62,184 bases of DNA from Solimicrobium silvestre (GCF_002976435.1 NZ_PUGF01000028.1:1-62184), one strand, 5' to 3'. Numbered from the stretch's first letter, positions 19,013-27,947 are shown. A program made the numbers and translations. Notes: a model not told the origin generated them from the sequence alone.

Positions 19013-19789
19013 TCAACGCGACCGCAAACGCGCCGCGCCATCCAGACGAATCGTCTCGGCGTTGACGTAAGCGTTTTCAATAATGAAGGCGCAGCAATGT
19101 GAAAATTCACGCATATCGCCTAAGCGTGGTGGCGCTTCGACCTGTTCTTTCAGGGAATTCAGAATTTTTTCATCCAGTGCGGCAGCCATCGGCGTTAAAA
19201 ACAAGCCCGGTGCAATCGCATTAACGCGCACGCCGATAGAACCCAGTTCACGCGCGGCAGGCATGTTCATGCCGATGATGGCGGCTTTGGATGAGGCATA
19301 AGCACATTGCCCGACTTGCCCTTCATAGGCAGCACCGGAAGAGACGTTGATAACGACGCCGCGTTCTTCGCCGGCTTCGGGCTCATTTTTCGCCATTTGC
19401 TCCACGCATTTGGACATGACGTTGAACACGCCATTAATGTTGATGGCCGTGGTTTGTGCAAACTTGGCCAGCGGCGCGGCTTTACCTTCGCGGTTGAGTA
19501 CTTTAAAGCCAGCTGGCGTGGCGGCACCGTTGATACAAACGTGAATGGCACTAAATTTGGTCATTACCGCATCAACTGCCTGCTGTACAGAGGCTTCATC
19601 GCTGACATCGGTTTGTACAAAGAGTGCGCGATCGGCGCCGATTTCTTCCACTACTTTATTGCCAGCTTCCTGGTTGAGGTCAAAAATAGCGATTTTTGCG
19701 CCTTTTTCTTCGGCCAGATAATGTGCCGTTGCCAGCCCCAAGCCAGACGCGCCGCCAGTGATAACAATAACTTTGTCTAATATACGCAT
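19013..19789 (-). CDS. SDR-family 3-hydroxyacyl-CoA dehydrogenase (type II, HSD10-like)
   Basis: NAD-dependent short-chain dehydrogenase of 258 residues. The cofactor motif is TGGASGLG near residue 11, the catalytic triad is Ser in VINVSSGAAYEGQVGQ and Tyr-Lys in YASSK, and the end DGAARLRSR is typical of the type II 3-hydroxyacyl-CoA dehydrogenase group, which also takes methyl-branched and steroid substrates. It likely catalyses the third beta-oxidation step here, because the adjacent genes encode the dehydrogenase, hydratase and thiolase steps. Only 27 bp separate it from the acyl-CoA dehydrogenase upstream, so it belongs to the same operon. Confidence 0.9.
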   Translation of the reverse strand: MRILDKVIVITGGASGLGLATAHYLAEEKGAKIAIFDLNQEAGNKVVEEIGADRALFVQTDVSDEASVQQAVDAVMTKFSAIHVCINGAATPAGFKVLNREGKAAPLAKFAQTTAININGVFNVMSKCVEQMAKNEPEAGEERGVVINVSSGAAYEGQVGQCAYASSKAAIIGMNMPAARELGSIGVRVNAIAPGLFLTPMAAALDEKILNSLKEQVEAPPRLGDMREFSHCCAFIIENAYVNAETIRLDGAARLRSR

Positions 19790-19816
19790 GATGTTTTCTC
19801 GATGTTTTAGTCGGGT

Positions 19817-20974
19817 TTAGAATGCATTAATACCAGTGAGAGCACGTCCAATAATCAACTGCTGAATTTGCGTGGTGCCTTCTGGAATCGGTGCAACGAT
19901 GGCTTCACGCGCCAATTTTTCCACCAGAAAATCCGTAGTTAAACCGTTGGCACCATGAATCTGCACTGCCTGTCGGGCTATTTTTACGGCCGCTTCGCAG
20001 GCAAAATATTTCGCCATCGCCGCTTCCATTTCGGCCGGTACGCCAGCTTCTATCATCGAAGCGGCGCGGTAGGTGAGCAAGCGCGCTGCGTCAACATTGG
20101 TCGCCATTTCAGCCAGCATGGCTGAAATTAATTGGTGGCCCGCGATAGGTTTGCCGTGTTGTTGGCGATCTTTTGAATAACGGATTGCTTCCTCCAGCGC
20201 ACGTCGGGCGATACCCAAACCTTGTCCTGCGACATATACGCGGGAGCGCTCAAAAAAGGACAGAGTGTTTTTAAGCGCCGCGCCTTCGTTGCCGATCATA
20301 TTGCTGGCAGGTACTCGAACGTCGTGTAAAAAGACTTGTGCCGTTGATTGGCTGTTCCAGGCGATTTTGTGGATATTGCGGGTTTCGTAGGGATGTTCTT
20401 TGCGGTCGAGTAAGAAGTGGGTCAGTCCGCGGCGTGGATCTTCCCCTGTGCGGCAAGTGCAAATTAAAAAATCGGAATAGACGCCGTTACTGATCCAGGT
20501 TTTTTCACCGTTAATGATGTAATCATCTCCATCGCGGCGCGCCCGGGTTTTGATTTCAAGCACATTCGAGCCCACATCCGGTTCAGAAATTCCCATGCTG
20601 ACGAAGGACGTGCCGTTGAGTAGTCCGGGTAAATAACGTTCGCGCAAATGTGCCGGTGCCAGCTTTTCTATCATTTGTGCGCCGAATGAATTGATCAATA
20701 CAGGCACGGATAAATCGGCAGAAGTAGCGGCGACTTCTTCAAATAGCATCGTCATCGTGAGCCAGTCTATGCCCATGCCGCCATTGGCTTCACTGACTGT
20801 GCCAGCCACCAAACCGAATTCGGTCAGCTTCTGCATGATCGCAGCCATCTTTTCTTTCGGTACGAACTGATCGCGATATTCCTTGCTAAAAACCTGGTCA
20901 ACTTCGGCGTCCAGATAACGTCGCAAACCATCAATAGCGCCTTGCTGTTCTTCCGTTCTGATTACATGTCCCAT
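19817..20974 (-). CDS. Acyl-CoA dehydrogenase
   Basis: FAD enzyme introducing the alpha-beta double bond in acyl-CoA and passing electrons to ETF. Signatures seen are SMGISEPDVGSNV near residue 125 (FAD/substrate loop), GEKTWISNG near 155, the RVPASNMIG loop and the C-terminal catalytic base Glu365 in PIPEGTTQIQQ. The 385-residue length is standard. AAGGAG lies 6 nt before the ATG at 20974. It sits 17 bp after the thiolase in a minus-strand beta-oxidation operon, which argues for a dedicated rather than housekeeping role. Chain-length specificity cannot be read from the sequence. Confidence 0.92.
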   Translation of the reverse strand: MGHVIRTEEQQGAIDGLRRYLDAEVDQVFSKEYRDQFVPKEKMAAIMQKLTEFGLVAGTVSEANGGMGIDWLTMTMLFEEVAATSADLSVPVLINSFGAQMIEKLAPAHLRERYLPGLLNGTSFVSMGISEPDVGSNVLEIKTRARRDGDDYIINGEKTWISNGVYSDFLICTCRTGEDPRRGLTHFLLDRKEHPYETRNIHKIAWNSQSTAQVFLHDVRVPASNMIGNEGAALKNTLSFFERSRVYVAGQGLGIARRALEEAIRYSKDRQQHGKPIAGHQLISAMLAEMATNVDAARLLTYRAASMIEAGVPAEMEAAMAKYFACEAAVKIARQAVQIHGANGLTTDFLVEKLAREAIVAPIPEGTTQIQQLIIGRALTGINAF

Positions 20975-20991
20975 TACTGCTCCTTGTATGA

Positions 20992-22233
20992 TTATTGTTT
21001 TGCCAGAATATTGACCACGACGACCGCTTCTTCGATGCCGAACAAGCCGCCGCCATTTTCTTGAATTGCGATGCGCGCATTGCTGACCTGACGTTGTTCA
21101 GCCTCGCCACGCAATTGCGTGACCAGTTCGTGAATCTGCCCTAAACCAGTAGCCGCGATTGGATGGCCTTTTGATTCCAGACCGCCAGACGGGTTAATTG
21201 GAATCCGTCCGCCAACAGTAAAATCGCCACGCTCCGCCGCAGGCCCGCCTTCACCAAATGGCACCAGCATTAATGATTCTGCGTTGAGGATTTCGCCGAT
21301 AGCCGAAGCGTCGTGCACTTCCGCGACACTTACGTCGCTCGGCGCGACACCCGCTTGCTCATAGGCTTTTTTAGCCGCCAGATGCGCAACGATTTTGTAA
21401 GGCTCATCCAGACTTCGGTTTGAGCCGGTTTGCACAATCGAAGCAAGAACCCGGATGGCACGATCTTTGGCGTCTTGTAGTTTTTTGAGGCCATCGGCAT
21501 TGCACAACACGACGGCGGCAGCGCCATCGCTGATCGGTGAGCACATTAACGTAGTCAGCGGATAGCAAATCGGCGGGGAAGCCAGTACCTGTTCAATACT
21601 GAATGCTTCACGAAATTGCGATAAGGGATTGTGTACGGAATGCCGGTGATTTTTAGCCGCGACAGCAGCGATCTGACGTTGCGTAGTGCCATAGCGCTGC
21701 ATGTGATTACGACAAATTGCAGCATACACGTCCATAAATACGCTGTAAGGGCGTTCTGAAACAGTGCCCGGCGGAGGGATAATTCCATCACCCATTGCCA
21801 ACAGCGTGGTTTTATTTTCTTCCACCGTACTGACATCCCAACCGCCATCGAAGGCGGAAAACATTTTGGCTTTATCGGGGATATTCATTTTTTCTGCACC
21901 TACCGCCAAGGCAATGTCGCAACTGCCAGCGCGTAGTGCCAAGGTCGCCAGATTGAAGGCGGAAGAGCCTGACGCGCAGGCATTTTCAACGGTAAATACC
22001 GGAATTCCCTCTATGCCGAGGCGGCGCATAGCGATCGGGCCGGGAATGGCAGTTTGCCCTTGAAACAGGCCGTTAGTCATCGTTGCATAGTAGGCCGATC
22101 CGACATCGGCAGCGGCGCAACCAGCGTCGGCTAATGCTAACCTGACGGCAACGTTGACCATGTCGTAGACGGTACGGTCAAGTAAGCGGCCAAACTGCGT
22201 CATGCCTACACCGACGATATAAATTTCATTCAT
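20992..22233 (-). CDS. Thiolase, SCP2/SCPx-thiolase-like
   Basis: Performs the thiolytic cleavage step, releasing acetyl- or propionyl-CoA. The nucleophile Cys86 is in TVENACASGSSAF; the active-site His candidates are in VAEVHDASAIGE and SKGHPIAATG. The overall layout (MNEIYIVGVGMTQFG start, EVHDA and GHPIAATGLGQ motifs) is that of the sterol-carrier-type thiolases that act on methyl-branched and sterol side-chain substrates, rather than FadA or PhaA. At 413 residues it is full length. AAAGGAA precedes the ATG. It is downstream of the enoyl-CoA hydratase by 36 bp in one operon. Confidence 0.9.
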   Translation of the reverse strand: MNEIYIVGVGMTQFGRLLDRTVYDMVNVAVRLALADAGCAAADVGSAYYATMTNGLFQGQTAIPGPIAMRRLGIEGIPVFTVENACASGSSAFNLATLALRAGSCDIALAVGAEKMNIPDKAKMFSAFDGGWDVSTVEENKTTLLAMGDGIIPPPGTVSERPYSVFMDVYAAICRNHMQRYGTTQRQIAAVAAKNHRHSVHNPLSQFREAFSIEQVLASPPICYPLTTLMCSPISDGAAAVVLCNADGLKKLQDAKDRAIRVLASIVQTGSNRSLDEPYKIVAHLAAKKAYEQAGVAPSDVSVAEVHDASAIGEILNAESLMLVPFGEGGPAAERGDFTVGGRIPINPSGGLESKGHPIAATGLGQIHELVTQLRGEAEQRQVSNARIAIQENGGGLFGIEEAVVVVNILAKQ

Positions 22234-22269
22234 GTTGCATTCCTTTGTGTGACGATGGGCGCAATTGCA

Positions 22270-23055
22270 TTAGCGGCCCTGAAAATTCGGTGCGCGTTTT
22301 TCCATAAAGGATTGCAAGCCTTCTTGAAAATCGAATGAGCGCATGTGCTGGCGCAGCATTACTTGTTCGTGCAGCAGGGCATCTTCACGGCTTTTATCTG
22401 CGGAAGCGCGTGCTACCTGTTTCATTCTGAATAGCGCGATAGGGCTCTTTTTGGCGATGTGGGCGGCTAGTTTCAACGTTGCATCAGCCAACTCGTCATC
22501 TGCGTGGACTTCACAAACCAGACCGCAATTGTGCATCTCTGTGGCGGTCAGTGATTTGCCCGTCAGTAGTAAATACATCGCCATGTTTAAAGGGATTAAG
22601 CGCGACAGAACTGCCGCACCGCCAGCACCGGGATACACACCGAAATTGGCGTGCGCATCCGCAATGGTTGCGCTGCTGGCGGCAACGATTACATCGGCGC
22701 ACATTGCCAACTCCAAACCGCCTGCCATCGTAACGCCGTTTAACGCGGCGATGACCGGTTTTGGGAAGTTGCGCAGCAAGCCAAAGACCTGATTGGCGCG
22801 ATCTAAAAAGTCCGCTTCACCGGGTTTGTTTTGCTTGCCTTGCAATACTTCCTTGAGATCTGCTCCGGCGCAGAAGGCGGTGCCAGCACCGGTCAGAATA
22901 ACTGCCCGTAACTCGTCATTGGCAGCGATATTTATTAAATTGCGCTCAAGCTCAGCCAAGATGGCGAAATTAAGTGAGTTCATGGCGCGAGGCCGGTTCA
23001 GCGTAATGCGCGCAACCGAACCGATGGTTTCAACTATCAGCACTTCTTCAGTCAT
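22270..23055 (-). CDS. Enoyl-CoA hydratase/isomerase family protein
   Basis: Crotonase-fold protein. The oxyanion-hole segments are AFCAGADLKE near residue 62 and GVTMAGGLELA near 110. The first catalytic Glu equivalent (rat Glu144) is present as Glu116 in GGLELA, counted from the first ATG. The position matching rat Glu164 appears to be His136 (IADAHANFG), so chemistry may differ from standard hydration. The second of two ATGs (23055) is preferred because AGGAG then lies 5 nt away. It is the first gene of the operon hydratase-thiolase-acyl-CoA dehydrogenase-SDR and has the AraC-type operator and promoter described at 23107-23177. Confidence 0.88.
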   Translation of the reverse strand: MTEEVLIVETIGSVARITLNRPRAMNSLNFAILAELERNLINIAANDELRAVILTGAGTAFCAGADLKEVLQGKQNKPGEADFLDRANQVFGLLRNFPKPVIAALNGVTMAGGLELAMCADVIVAASSATIADAHANFGVYPGAGGAAVLSRLIPLNMAMYLLLTGKSLTATEMHNCGLVCEVHADDELADATLKLAAHIAKKSPIALFRMKQVARASADKSREDALLHEQVMLRQHMRSFDFQEGLQSFMEKRAPNFQGR

Positions 23056-23106
23056 CATGTCTCCTGTTATTTGTGAGTCAGGCCTGTGATGCAGACCTTA
23101 AGCTAA

Positions 23107-23177
23107 TGAGGTGATGATAGGAACGTTGCGGGGTAGGTGCAGGTCATTGCGATTAAAAGAGTGGTCTTGCGGATCGC
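23107..23177 (-). promoter_or_regulatory. AraC-type operator and promoter of the beta-oxidation operon
   Basis: Two half-sites, GGTCATTGCGAT (starting 23142) and GGTCTTGCGGAT (starting 23163), lie exactly 21 bp apart in direct orientation. On the minus strand, 21 nt beyond the inner half-site is a TATCAT -10 box (23114-23119), which places the inner half-site over the -35 region, the usual layout for AraC-family activation. The predicted start is near 23107, about 50 nt before the hydratase start. The same arrangement occurs in front of the sulfatase gene. Confidence 0.7.
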
Positions 23178-23338
23178 TTTGATGGGATTTCAGGGAAGGG
23201 GGAGTGCGGAAGATATGCTGGAGATAAATGTATTGGTGTCGGGGTACCTTGATTGCTAGGAACTGAGTATACGAGCTAGTTTGAGAAGGGTACCCACAAG
23301 GGATACCCCTACAAAACTAAGCTTAGATTTGAATTTGC

Positions 23339-24472
23339 TCAAACCTCCGGAATCAATCGCTTAATTTCCCCCTCAGACAACCCAATAGAACGCAAAATTT
23401 CCACGCTGTGTTCGCCGCATTTTGGCACTGCACCAATAGCGCTAGCCGGCGTTGCTGAAAAACGCGGTGCCGGTGCTGCCTGCAATACGCCATTGTGTTC
23501 AGCATAAATACCGCGTGCCTGACTATGTGGATGCGCCATCGCTTCCCTGGGGTTAAGCACCGGAGCAAAACAGGCATCGCTTCCTTCCAGTAACTCAACC
23601 CAGTGCTGGCGTGGTTGCTGCATAAATAAAGCAGTCAACCGTTCGCGTAGCCGACCCCACAAACGTGGATCGTAGGGGGATTTGAAATCAGCATCTTCAC
23701 CCAGACCTAGCTTGTTAAATAACAGCGCGTTAAATTGCGGTTCCAACGCTCCAATACTAATGCAATGCCCATCTGCACAAACATAACTGCCGTACCAATG
23801 CGGGCCGTCCAGCAGGCCGCGTCCACGCTCGAACGGTTGTTGTCCTGCTGCATGCGCAGACAGCAGTAAATTCATCAAATTGGCACTGCCGTCGACAATC
23901 GCGGCATCCACTATTTGGCCAGTGCCGCTGCGCTTGGCATTTAATATGCCGGCTAAAATTCCCATAGCAAGATATAGCGCGCCGCCACCCAAATCACCCA
24001 CCAACGTCGGTGGTGCCATCGGTGCAGATCCGGGTGTGCCAGAGAACCATAAGGCGCCGGAGAGGGCGATGTAGTTAATGTCGTGTCCTGCCGCTTGCGC
24101 CAGTGGCCCAGATTGCCCCCAGCCTGTCATCCGACCGTAGACCAGACGTGGATTTGCATTAAGGCAGATTTCCGGCCCCAATCCTAAACGCTCCATTACT
24201 CCCGGGCGCATGCCTTCGATCAGTGCATCAGCGTCGCTGATGAGTTGCAGTACTGCGGCGATGGAAGCGGGGTCTTTCAGGTCTAATGCCAGAGATTTTT
24301 TGCCACGATTGACGATGGCGTTTTTACCCAGCGCCAACGGATCGTTTTTATTACTGCTGGGGCGTTCGATCAGAATAACTTCGGCACCCATGTCGGCTAA
24401 TAACATGCCGCAAAATGGCCCCGGCCCTATTCCGGCAATTTCGATAATACGGATTCCGTCTAAAACACCCAT
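23339..24472 (-). CDS. Alpha-methylacyl-CoA racemase (CaiB/BaiF family III)
   Basis: Interconverts the 2R and 2S epimers of 2-methyl-branched acyl-CoAs so that S-specific acyl-CoA dehydrogenases can act. The mycobacterial racemase (MCR) residues His126, Asp156 and Glu241 correspond here to His130 (AGHDINYIALSG), Asp160 (LVGDLGGGALYLAMG) and Glu244 (GALEPQF). This combination favours racemase over CoA-transferase. The 377-residue length is typical. AAGGAAT precedes the ATG. It follows the DUF1145-like gene by 44 bp, so it is probably transcribed with the sulfatase, FGE and DUF1145 genes. Its presence is the best clue that the substrate has a methyl branch, as in isoprenoid or sterol side chains. 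Confidence 0.88.
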   Translation of the reverse strand: MGVLDGIRIIEIAGIGPGPFCGMLLADMGAEVILIERPSSNKNDPLALGKNAIVNRGKKSLALDLKDPASIAAVLQLISDADALIEGMRPGVMERLGLGPEICLNANPRLVYGRMTGWGQSGPLAQAAGHDINYIALSGALWFSGTPGSAPMAPPTLVGDLGGGALYLAMGILAGILNAKRSGTGQIVDAAIVDGSANLMNLLLSAHAAGQQPFERGRGLLDGPHWYGSYVCADGHCISIGALEPQFNALLFNKLGLGEDADFKSPYDPRLWGRLRERLTALFMQQPRQHWVELLEGSDACFAPVLNPREAMAHPHSQARGIYAEHNGVLQAAPAPRFSATPASAIGAVPKCGEHSVEILRSIGLSEGEIKRLIPEV

Positions 24473-24516
24473 GCTATTCCTTGAAAAAGTTTGTTCATTA
24501 TTTGTGGTTCACAGCA

Positions 24517-24786
24517 TCAAATTTTTACATCGCGTTTGCTCGCATCCAGCAGCGGTTTCCAGTGAAATAGGCCAAATATCAGCGTGAGTAAAATACTGGT
24601 GGAAAGTGGCCCTTTATAAAGGCGCAGATGCGGCATAAAAATCATCACTTCGATTACATGGGCAACCAGAAATAGTACCGTAATGCTTTGGCATGCGAGG
24701 GCTAAACCATGCGGTAAATCGACTACTAAACTTAGTGCAGCGCCGAGGTAGATAACTATGCAGGCGATTTTTAATAAAAAATACAT
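24517..24786 (-). CDS. Small DUF1145-like inner-membrane protein
   Basis: An 89-residue protein with three hydrophobic helices, starting MYFLLKIACIVIYLGAAL and containing HVIEVMIFMPHLRLY, which resembles the DUF1145 family. Function unknown. The ATG at 24786 is preferred because GGAGACC lies just upstream; a longer reading adds an Asn-rich, non-membrane extension. It lies 69 bp after the FGE and 44 bp before the racemase, within the same minus-strand transcription unit. Confidence 0.6.
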   Translation of the reverse strand: MYFLLKIACIVIYLGAALSLVVDLPHGLALACQSITVLFLVAHVIEVMIFMPHLRLYKGPLSTSILLTLIFGLFHWKPLLDASKRDVKI

Positions 24787-24854
24787 GTGGTCTCCGTTGA
24801 TGTTGTTGTGATTTTTTTGTGAATTATTAGCATTCGTATTGTCATTCATTCCGC

Positions 24855-25964
24855 TTATTGCGTTGCAATTTTTATGCTTTCCTGTTGGTTTTCTGCGGAC
24901 AAAACCAGACGAAACCCAATGTGCGACATCGGGTTGGCAGGGTCAGCTCCGCGCCGTGCGCTGGGACGATAACTTTGGCAATAACTCTCGTCGCATAAAA
25001 AAGAACCGCCACGGATAACCCGTTTTGGGGCATTCGCGGGCGCATTACTATCTTCAGGATCAAAACTTTCTGCGGGGCCGGGTGGGTTTTGTACTACTCC
25101 GAACTCATTTTTCAACCCCTTTAATTGCTGGAAGCGGTCGGCGCGATAATAATCAGCCGTCCATTGCCAGACATTGCCCGTCATGTCATACAGCCCGTAG
25201 CCATTGGCCGGATAACTTTTAACTGCTTGCGTGCCGATTTGTGTTGTGGTGTGCGCTTCAGTTGCAACGTCAATGACAGGGAATTTACCTTGGTTGGGGA
25301 AAATATTCGTCATGGTTTTTCCTGCAGGTTTGAGCTCATTACCCCAAGCGTAGTCCGCTTGTTCTATGCCGCCTCTTGCCGCGTATTCCCATTCCACTTC
25401 GGTCGCTAATCGTTTGCCTACCCACTTGGCATAAGCTTGCGCGTCTAGCCAGGAGACTTGTACTACCGGGTAATTATTTTTTCCTGTTAAGTCACTGGCA
25501 GGCCCATTTGGGTGTTTCCAATTTGCTCCCGCTACATAAGTCCACCAGGCCGACCAGTCATTCAGTAGAATTGGCTTGGATGTACCGGTGAATACCATCG
25601 CACCTGCCACCAATACCGCATCATCTGGTTTTGGCGTGCCAGCAGGCAGTTGCACCCGCAATGACTCCCAATCTGGCTTGCGTTCCGCCGTTGTGATGTA
25701 ACCCGTGGCGCGCACAAAGGCGGAAAATTGCGCATTCGTCACGTCACAACTATCCATCCAAAATCCAGACACGCGAGCTTTAAATACTGGTTGCTCGTTG
25801 GCTTTGGCGAGTTTGCTGGCGCTGCCCATTAAAAAGTCGCCAGCAGGAATCCAGACCATGCCGGTAGGCGGCGGTTTTCTTCCGTGCGAGAGCGAAGTGA
25901 CTATGATCATGCTGCTTATTGCCAGCAATCCCAGTAAAATTTTTAGCAGTAAAGAGTTTTTCAT
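24855..25964 (-). CDS. Membrane-anchored formylglycine-generating enzyme (SUMF1/FGE)
   Basis: Converts the active-site Cys of a sulfatase to C-alpha-formylglycine. The FGE fold covers about residues 33-355, with GMVWIPAGDFLMGS, EVEWEYAARGG, GLYDMTGNVWQWTADYY and RVIRGGSFLC. Both catalytic Cys are present as Cys324 and Cys329 (GGSFLCDESYC), matching the human FGE Cys336/Cys341 pair, so it should be active and copper-binding. An N-terminal hydrophobic segment (about residues 5-24) suggests export and anchoring in the inner membrane with the enzyme in the periplasm, whereas most bacterial FGEs studied are cytoplasmic. It lies 13 bp after the Cys-type sulfatase, its obvious client. Confidence 0.88.
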   Translation of the reverse strand: MKNSLLLKILLGLLAISSMIIVTSLSHGRKPPPTGMVWIPAGDFLMGSASKLAKANEQPVFKARVSGFWMDSCDVTNAQFSAFVRATGYITTAERKPDWESLRVQLPAGTPKPDDAVLVAGAMVFTGTSKPILLNDWSAWWTYVAGANWKHPNGPASDLTGKNNYPVVQVSWLDAQAYAKWVGKRLATEVEWEYAARGGIEQADYAWGNELKPAGKTMTNIFPNQGKFPVIDVATEAHTTTQIGTQAVKSYPANGYGLYDMTGNVWQWTADYYRADRFQQLKGLKNEFGVVQNPPGPAESFDPEDSNAPANAPKRVIRGGSFLCDESYCQSYRPSARRGADPANPMSHIGFRLVLSAENQQESIKIATQ

Positions 25965-25977
25965 GGATGAAGGCAGC

Positions 25978-27798
25978 TCAGGATTTTTTCGGTATCGTGG
26001 TATTCCGCTTGCGACGCCGGATCAAAAATAGTCCGGAAATTAACACAAACAGGCCGAATAAAATCTTAGGTAATGACGCTTTTAATTTGGGGATTAATAC
26101 ATGATGCACAGCGTATAACTGCCCCTGCGTGATGTAGTTATAACCGGCTGGCATCGGCAACACATGATTCGCCCGTGCGTAATTATCGTAATCGTTCTTC
26201 ATGCTTTGAAATAATTGCGGCATACCTTGTTGCAGGTCATGCACTTCGCCGGGATCATTAGCAATATTGTAGAGATGCCACTGGCTATCGCCGACCGGCC
26301 CGAGGTTTTTTAAGAGTTTATAGTCGCCCTTAAATAAGGCAGCATTGCCAGACAATTCATAGCCTATCGCCTGATCCGCAGAATGAACCCGCATGGACTT
26401 TCCCTGCAACAGCGGTAGCATGCTGTTGCCGACCATGGGCTCGACAGTTTTACCTTGGTAATGGTCATCGTGCGGCTTAATCCCAGCTATATCCAACAAG
26501 GTCGGCACGATGTCGGTAACGTGGGCAAAGGTAGAGGAAATCTGATCCTTTTTCATATTGGGTACGCCACTGATGATGAGCGGCGTGCGTAACCCGCCTT
26601 CGCCAGCAAAAAATTTATAGGTACTTAACGGAGATGCGGCGGCGCTTGCCCAACTTGGGCCTATCGCATCATATGCGCCTTTGTCGCCGAGTCGGTCAAA
26701 GTCATTGGTGTAGTTCATGTACAGCCATAATTTGACTGACAAAATCTTATATGGATCGGTTGGTTCGGCACCGTTGTCGGACAGAAAAACGAACACGGTA
26801 TTATCAAATTCTCCAGTCTGTTTCAGGTGCTCCACAAAGCGCCCAACATGGTAATCCATGGCTTCAGCCATCGCTGCATAGACTTCCATCCGACGTGCAT
26901 CATATTTTTTTTGCTCAGGACTTAGTGTATCCCAATTGGCGGTGCTGGCCATGGTCACCATCTCGGTATCTTTTGGTATCAGGCCCATTTCCGCAGCACG
27001 ATTGCGGCGTGCCGTGCGTAATGCGGTCCACCCGTCTTTATAAACACCTTGGTATTTATCAATAAACGAACGCGGTGCTTGTACCGGAATGTGGTTGGCC
27101 TGAAAACCTAAATAGGCAAAGAACGGTTTTCCGTTTTTTTTATCCGTAGCAATGTAATCAATCGCCTTGTCGACGATGAATTTAGACGAATAATAATCTT
27201 CCGGCAACGTAGCGGGTTTGCCCTGTTCAAACCAATACGCTTTGTCATACAAAAATATGTAAGGTCGGTTTTCCCAATTGTCGGAACCGCTATCGGCTTG
27301 AATAAACGAGCGCTCAAAACCACGTTGCGGCGGTAGTTCGCCCGGTTCTTTGCCCAGATGCCATTTGCCGGTGATATAGGTGTGATAGCCGTTGTCCTTA
27401 AGCATGGTCGCCAAAGTAACTGCGTCATCATTTAATGTGCCCTTATAACCGGGTTTGCCCTGATGTTCGAATGGCATGGTTTCCGGCATATTGCCCATGC
27501 CATTACGGTGATTATCAACCCCCGTTAATAACATGGCACGCGTGGGTGAGCAGGACGCGGCGACATGGAAATTAGAAAACTTAAGCCCTTGTTTTGCCAA
27601 GTTATCTATATTTGGCGTGGCTATTTCACTACCGAAAGCACCGACATCGCTAAAACCCCAGTCGTCAGCCACCAATATGACGATATTCGGCTGTGCTTTT
27701 GTACCAGTTGCATGGCTGAAAGAGAACATTCCTACACTGAAGATGAGTAGCGTAATGCGACAAACGACGGATATTTTGTTTTTCACGCGCTGTTCCAT
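25978..27798 (-). CDS. Secreted Cys-type sulfatase with C-terminal membrane anchor
   Basis: Type I sulfatase hydrolysing a sulfate ester. A signal peptide covers about residues 1-31. The metal site begins ILVADDWGFSD, and the activation signature is Cys83-S-P-T-Arg87 (AASCSPTRAMLLTG), i.e. the Cys form that needs formylglycine conversion. GKWHLG and FLSDNGAE supply further metal and sulfate ligands. A C-terminal hydrophobic helix (about 574-594) followed by RRRKR predicts anchoring to the membrane with the body in the periplasm. Homologues are called arylsulfatases, but the local beta-oxidation genes suggest an aliphatic or steroid sulfate. It is the first gene of the unit and carries the AraC-type promoter at 27815-27885. 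No strong ribosome binding site was seen. Confidence 0.92.
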   Translation of the reverse strand: MEQRVKNKISVVCRITLLIFSVGMFSFSHATGTKAQPNIVILVADDWGFSDVGAFGSEIATPNIDNLAKQGLKFSNFHVAASCSPTRAMLLTGVDNHRNGMGNMPETMPFEHQGKPGYKGTLNDDAVTLATMLKDNGYHTYITGKWHLGKEPGELPPQRGFERSFIQADSGSDNWENRPYIFLYDKAYWFEQGKPATLPEDYYSSKFIVDKAIDYIATDKKNGKPFFAYLGFQANHIPVQAPRSFIDKYQGVYKDGWTALRTARRNRAAEMGLIPKDTEMVTMASTANWDTLSPEQKKYDARRMEVYAAMAEAMDYHVGRFVEHLKQTGEFDNTVFVFLSDNGAEPTDPYKILSVKLWLYMNYTNDFDRLGDKGAYDAIGPSWASAAASPLSTYKFFAGEGGLRTPLIISGVPNMKKDQISSTFAHVTDIVPTLLDIAGIKPHDDHYQGKTVEPMVGNSMLPLLQGKSMRVHSADQAIGYELSGNAALFKGDYKLLKNLGPVGDSQWHLYNIANDPGEVHDLQQGMPQLFQSMKNDYDNYARANHVLPMPAGYNYITQGQLYAVHHVLIPKLKASLPKILFGLFVLISGLFLIRRRKRNTTIPKKS

Positions 27799-27814
27799 TT
27801 ATAGCGATTAATCA

Positions 27815-27885
27815 CAGGTTGATAATAGAAAGATCGGAACACACTCACAGGTCTTTGTAGCTAAAACACTGGTCTTGCGGATTAT
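27815..27885 (-). promoter_or_regulatory. AraC-type operator and promoter of the sulfatase operon
   Basis: Half-sites GGTCTTTGTAGC (starting 27850) and GGTCTTGCGGAT (starting 27871) are 21 bp apart. On the minus strand a TATTAT -10 box (27822-27827) follows the inner half-site after exactly 21 nt. The spacing and most bases match the element at 23107-23177. The predicted start lies about 17 nt before the sulfatase ATG. The site is between the sulfatase and the divergent AraC-type gene and could also autoregulate the latter. Confidence 0.72.
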
Positions 27886-27947
27886 ATTTATTGACCTGAG
27901 GCAATGGTGGTGGAAGAATAGCTTGGTCTATTTAATTCAAGAACCCC

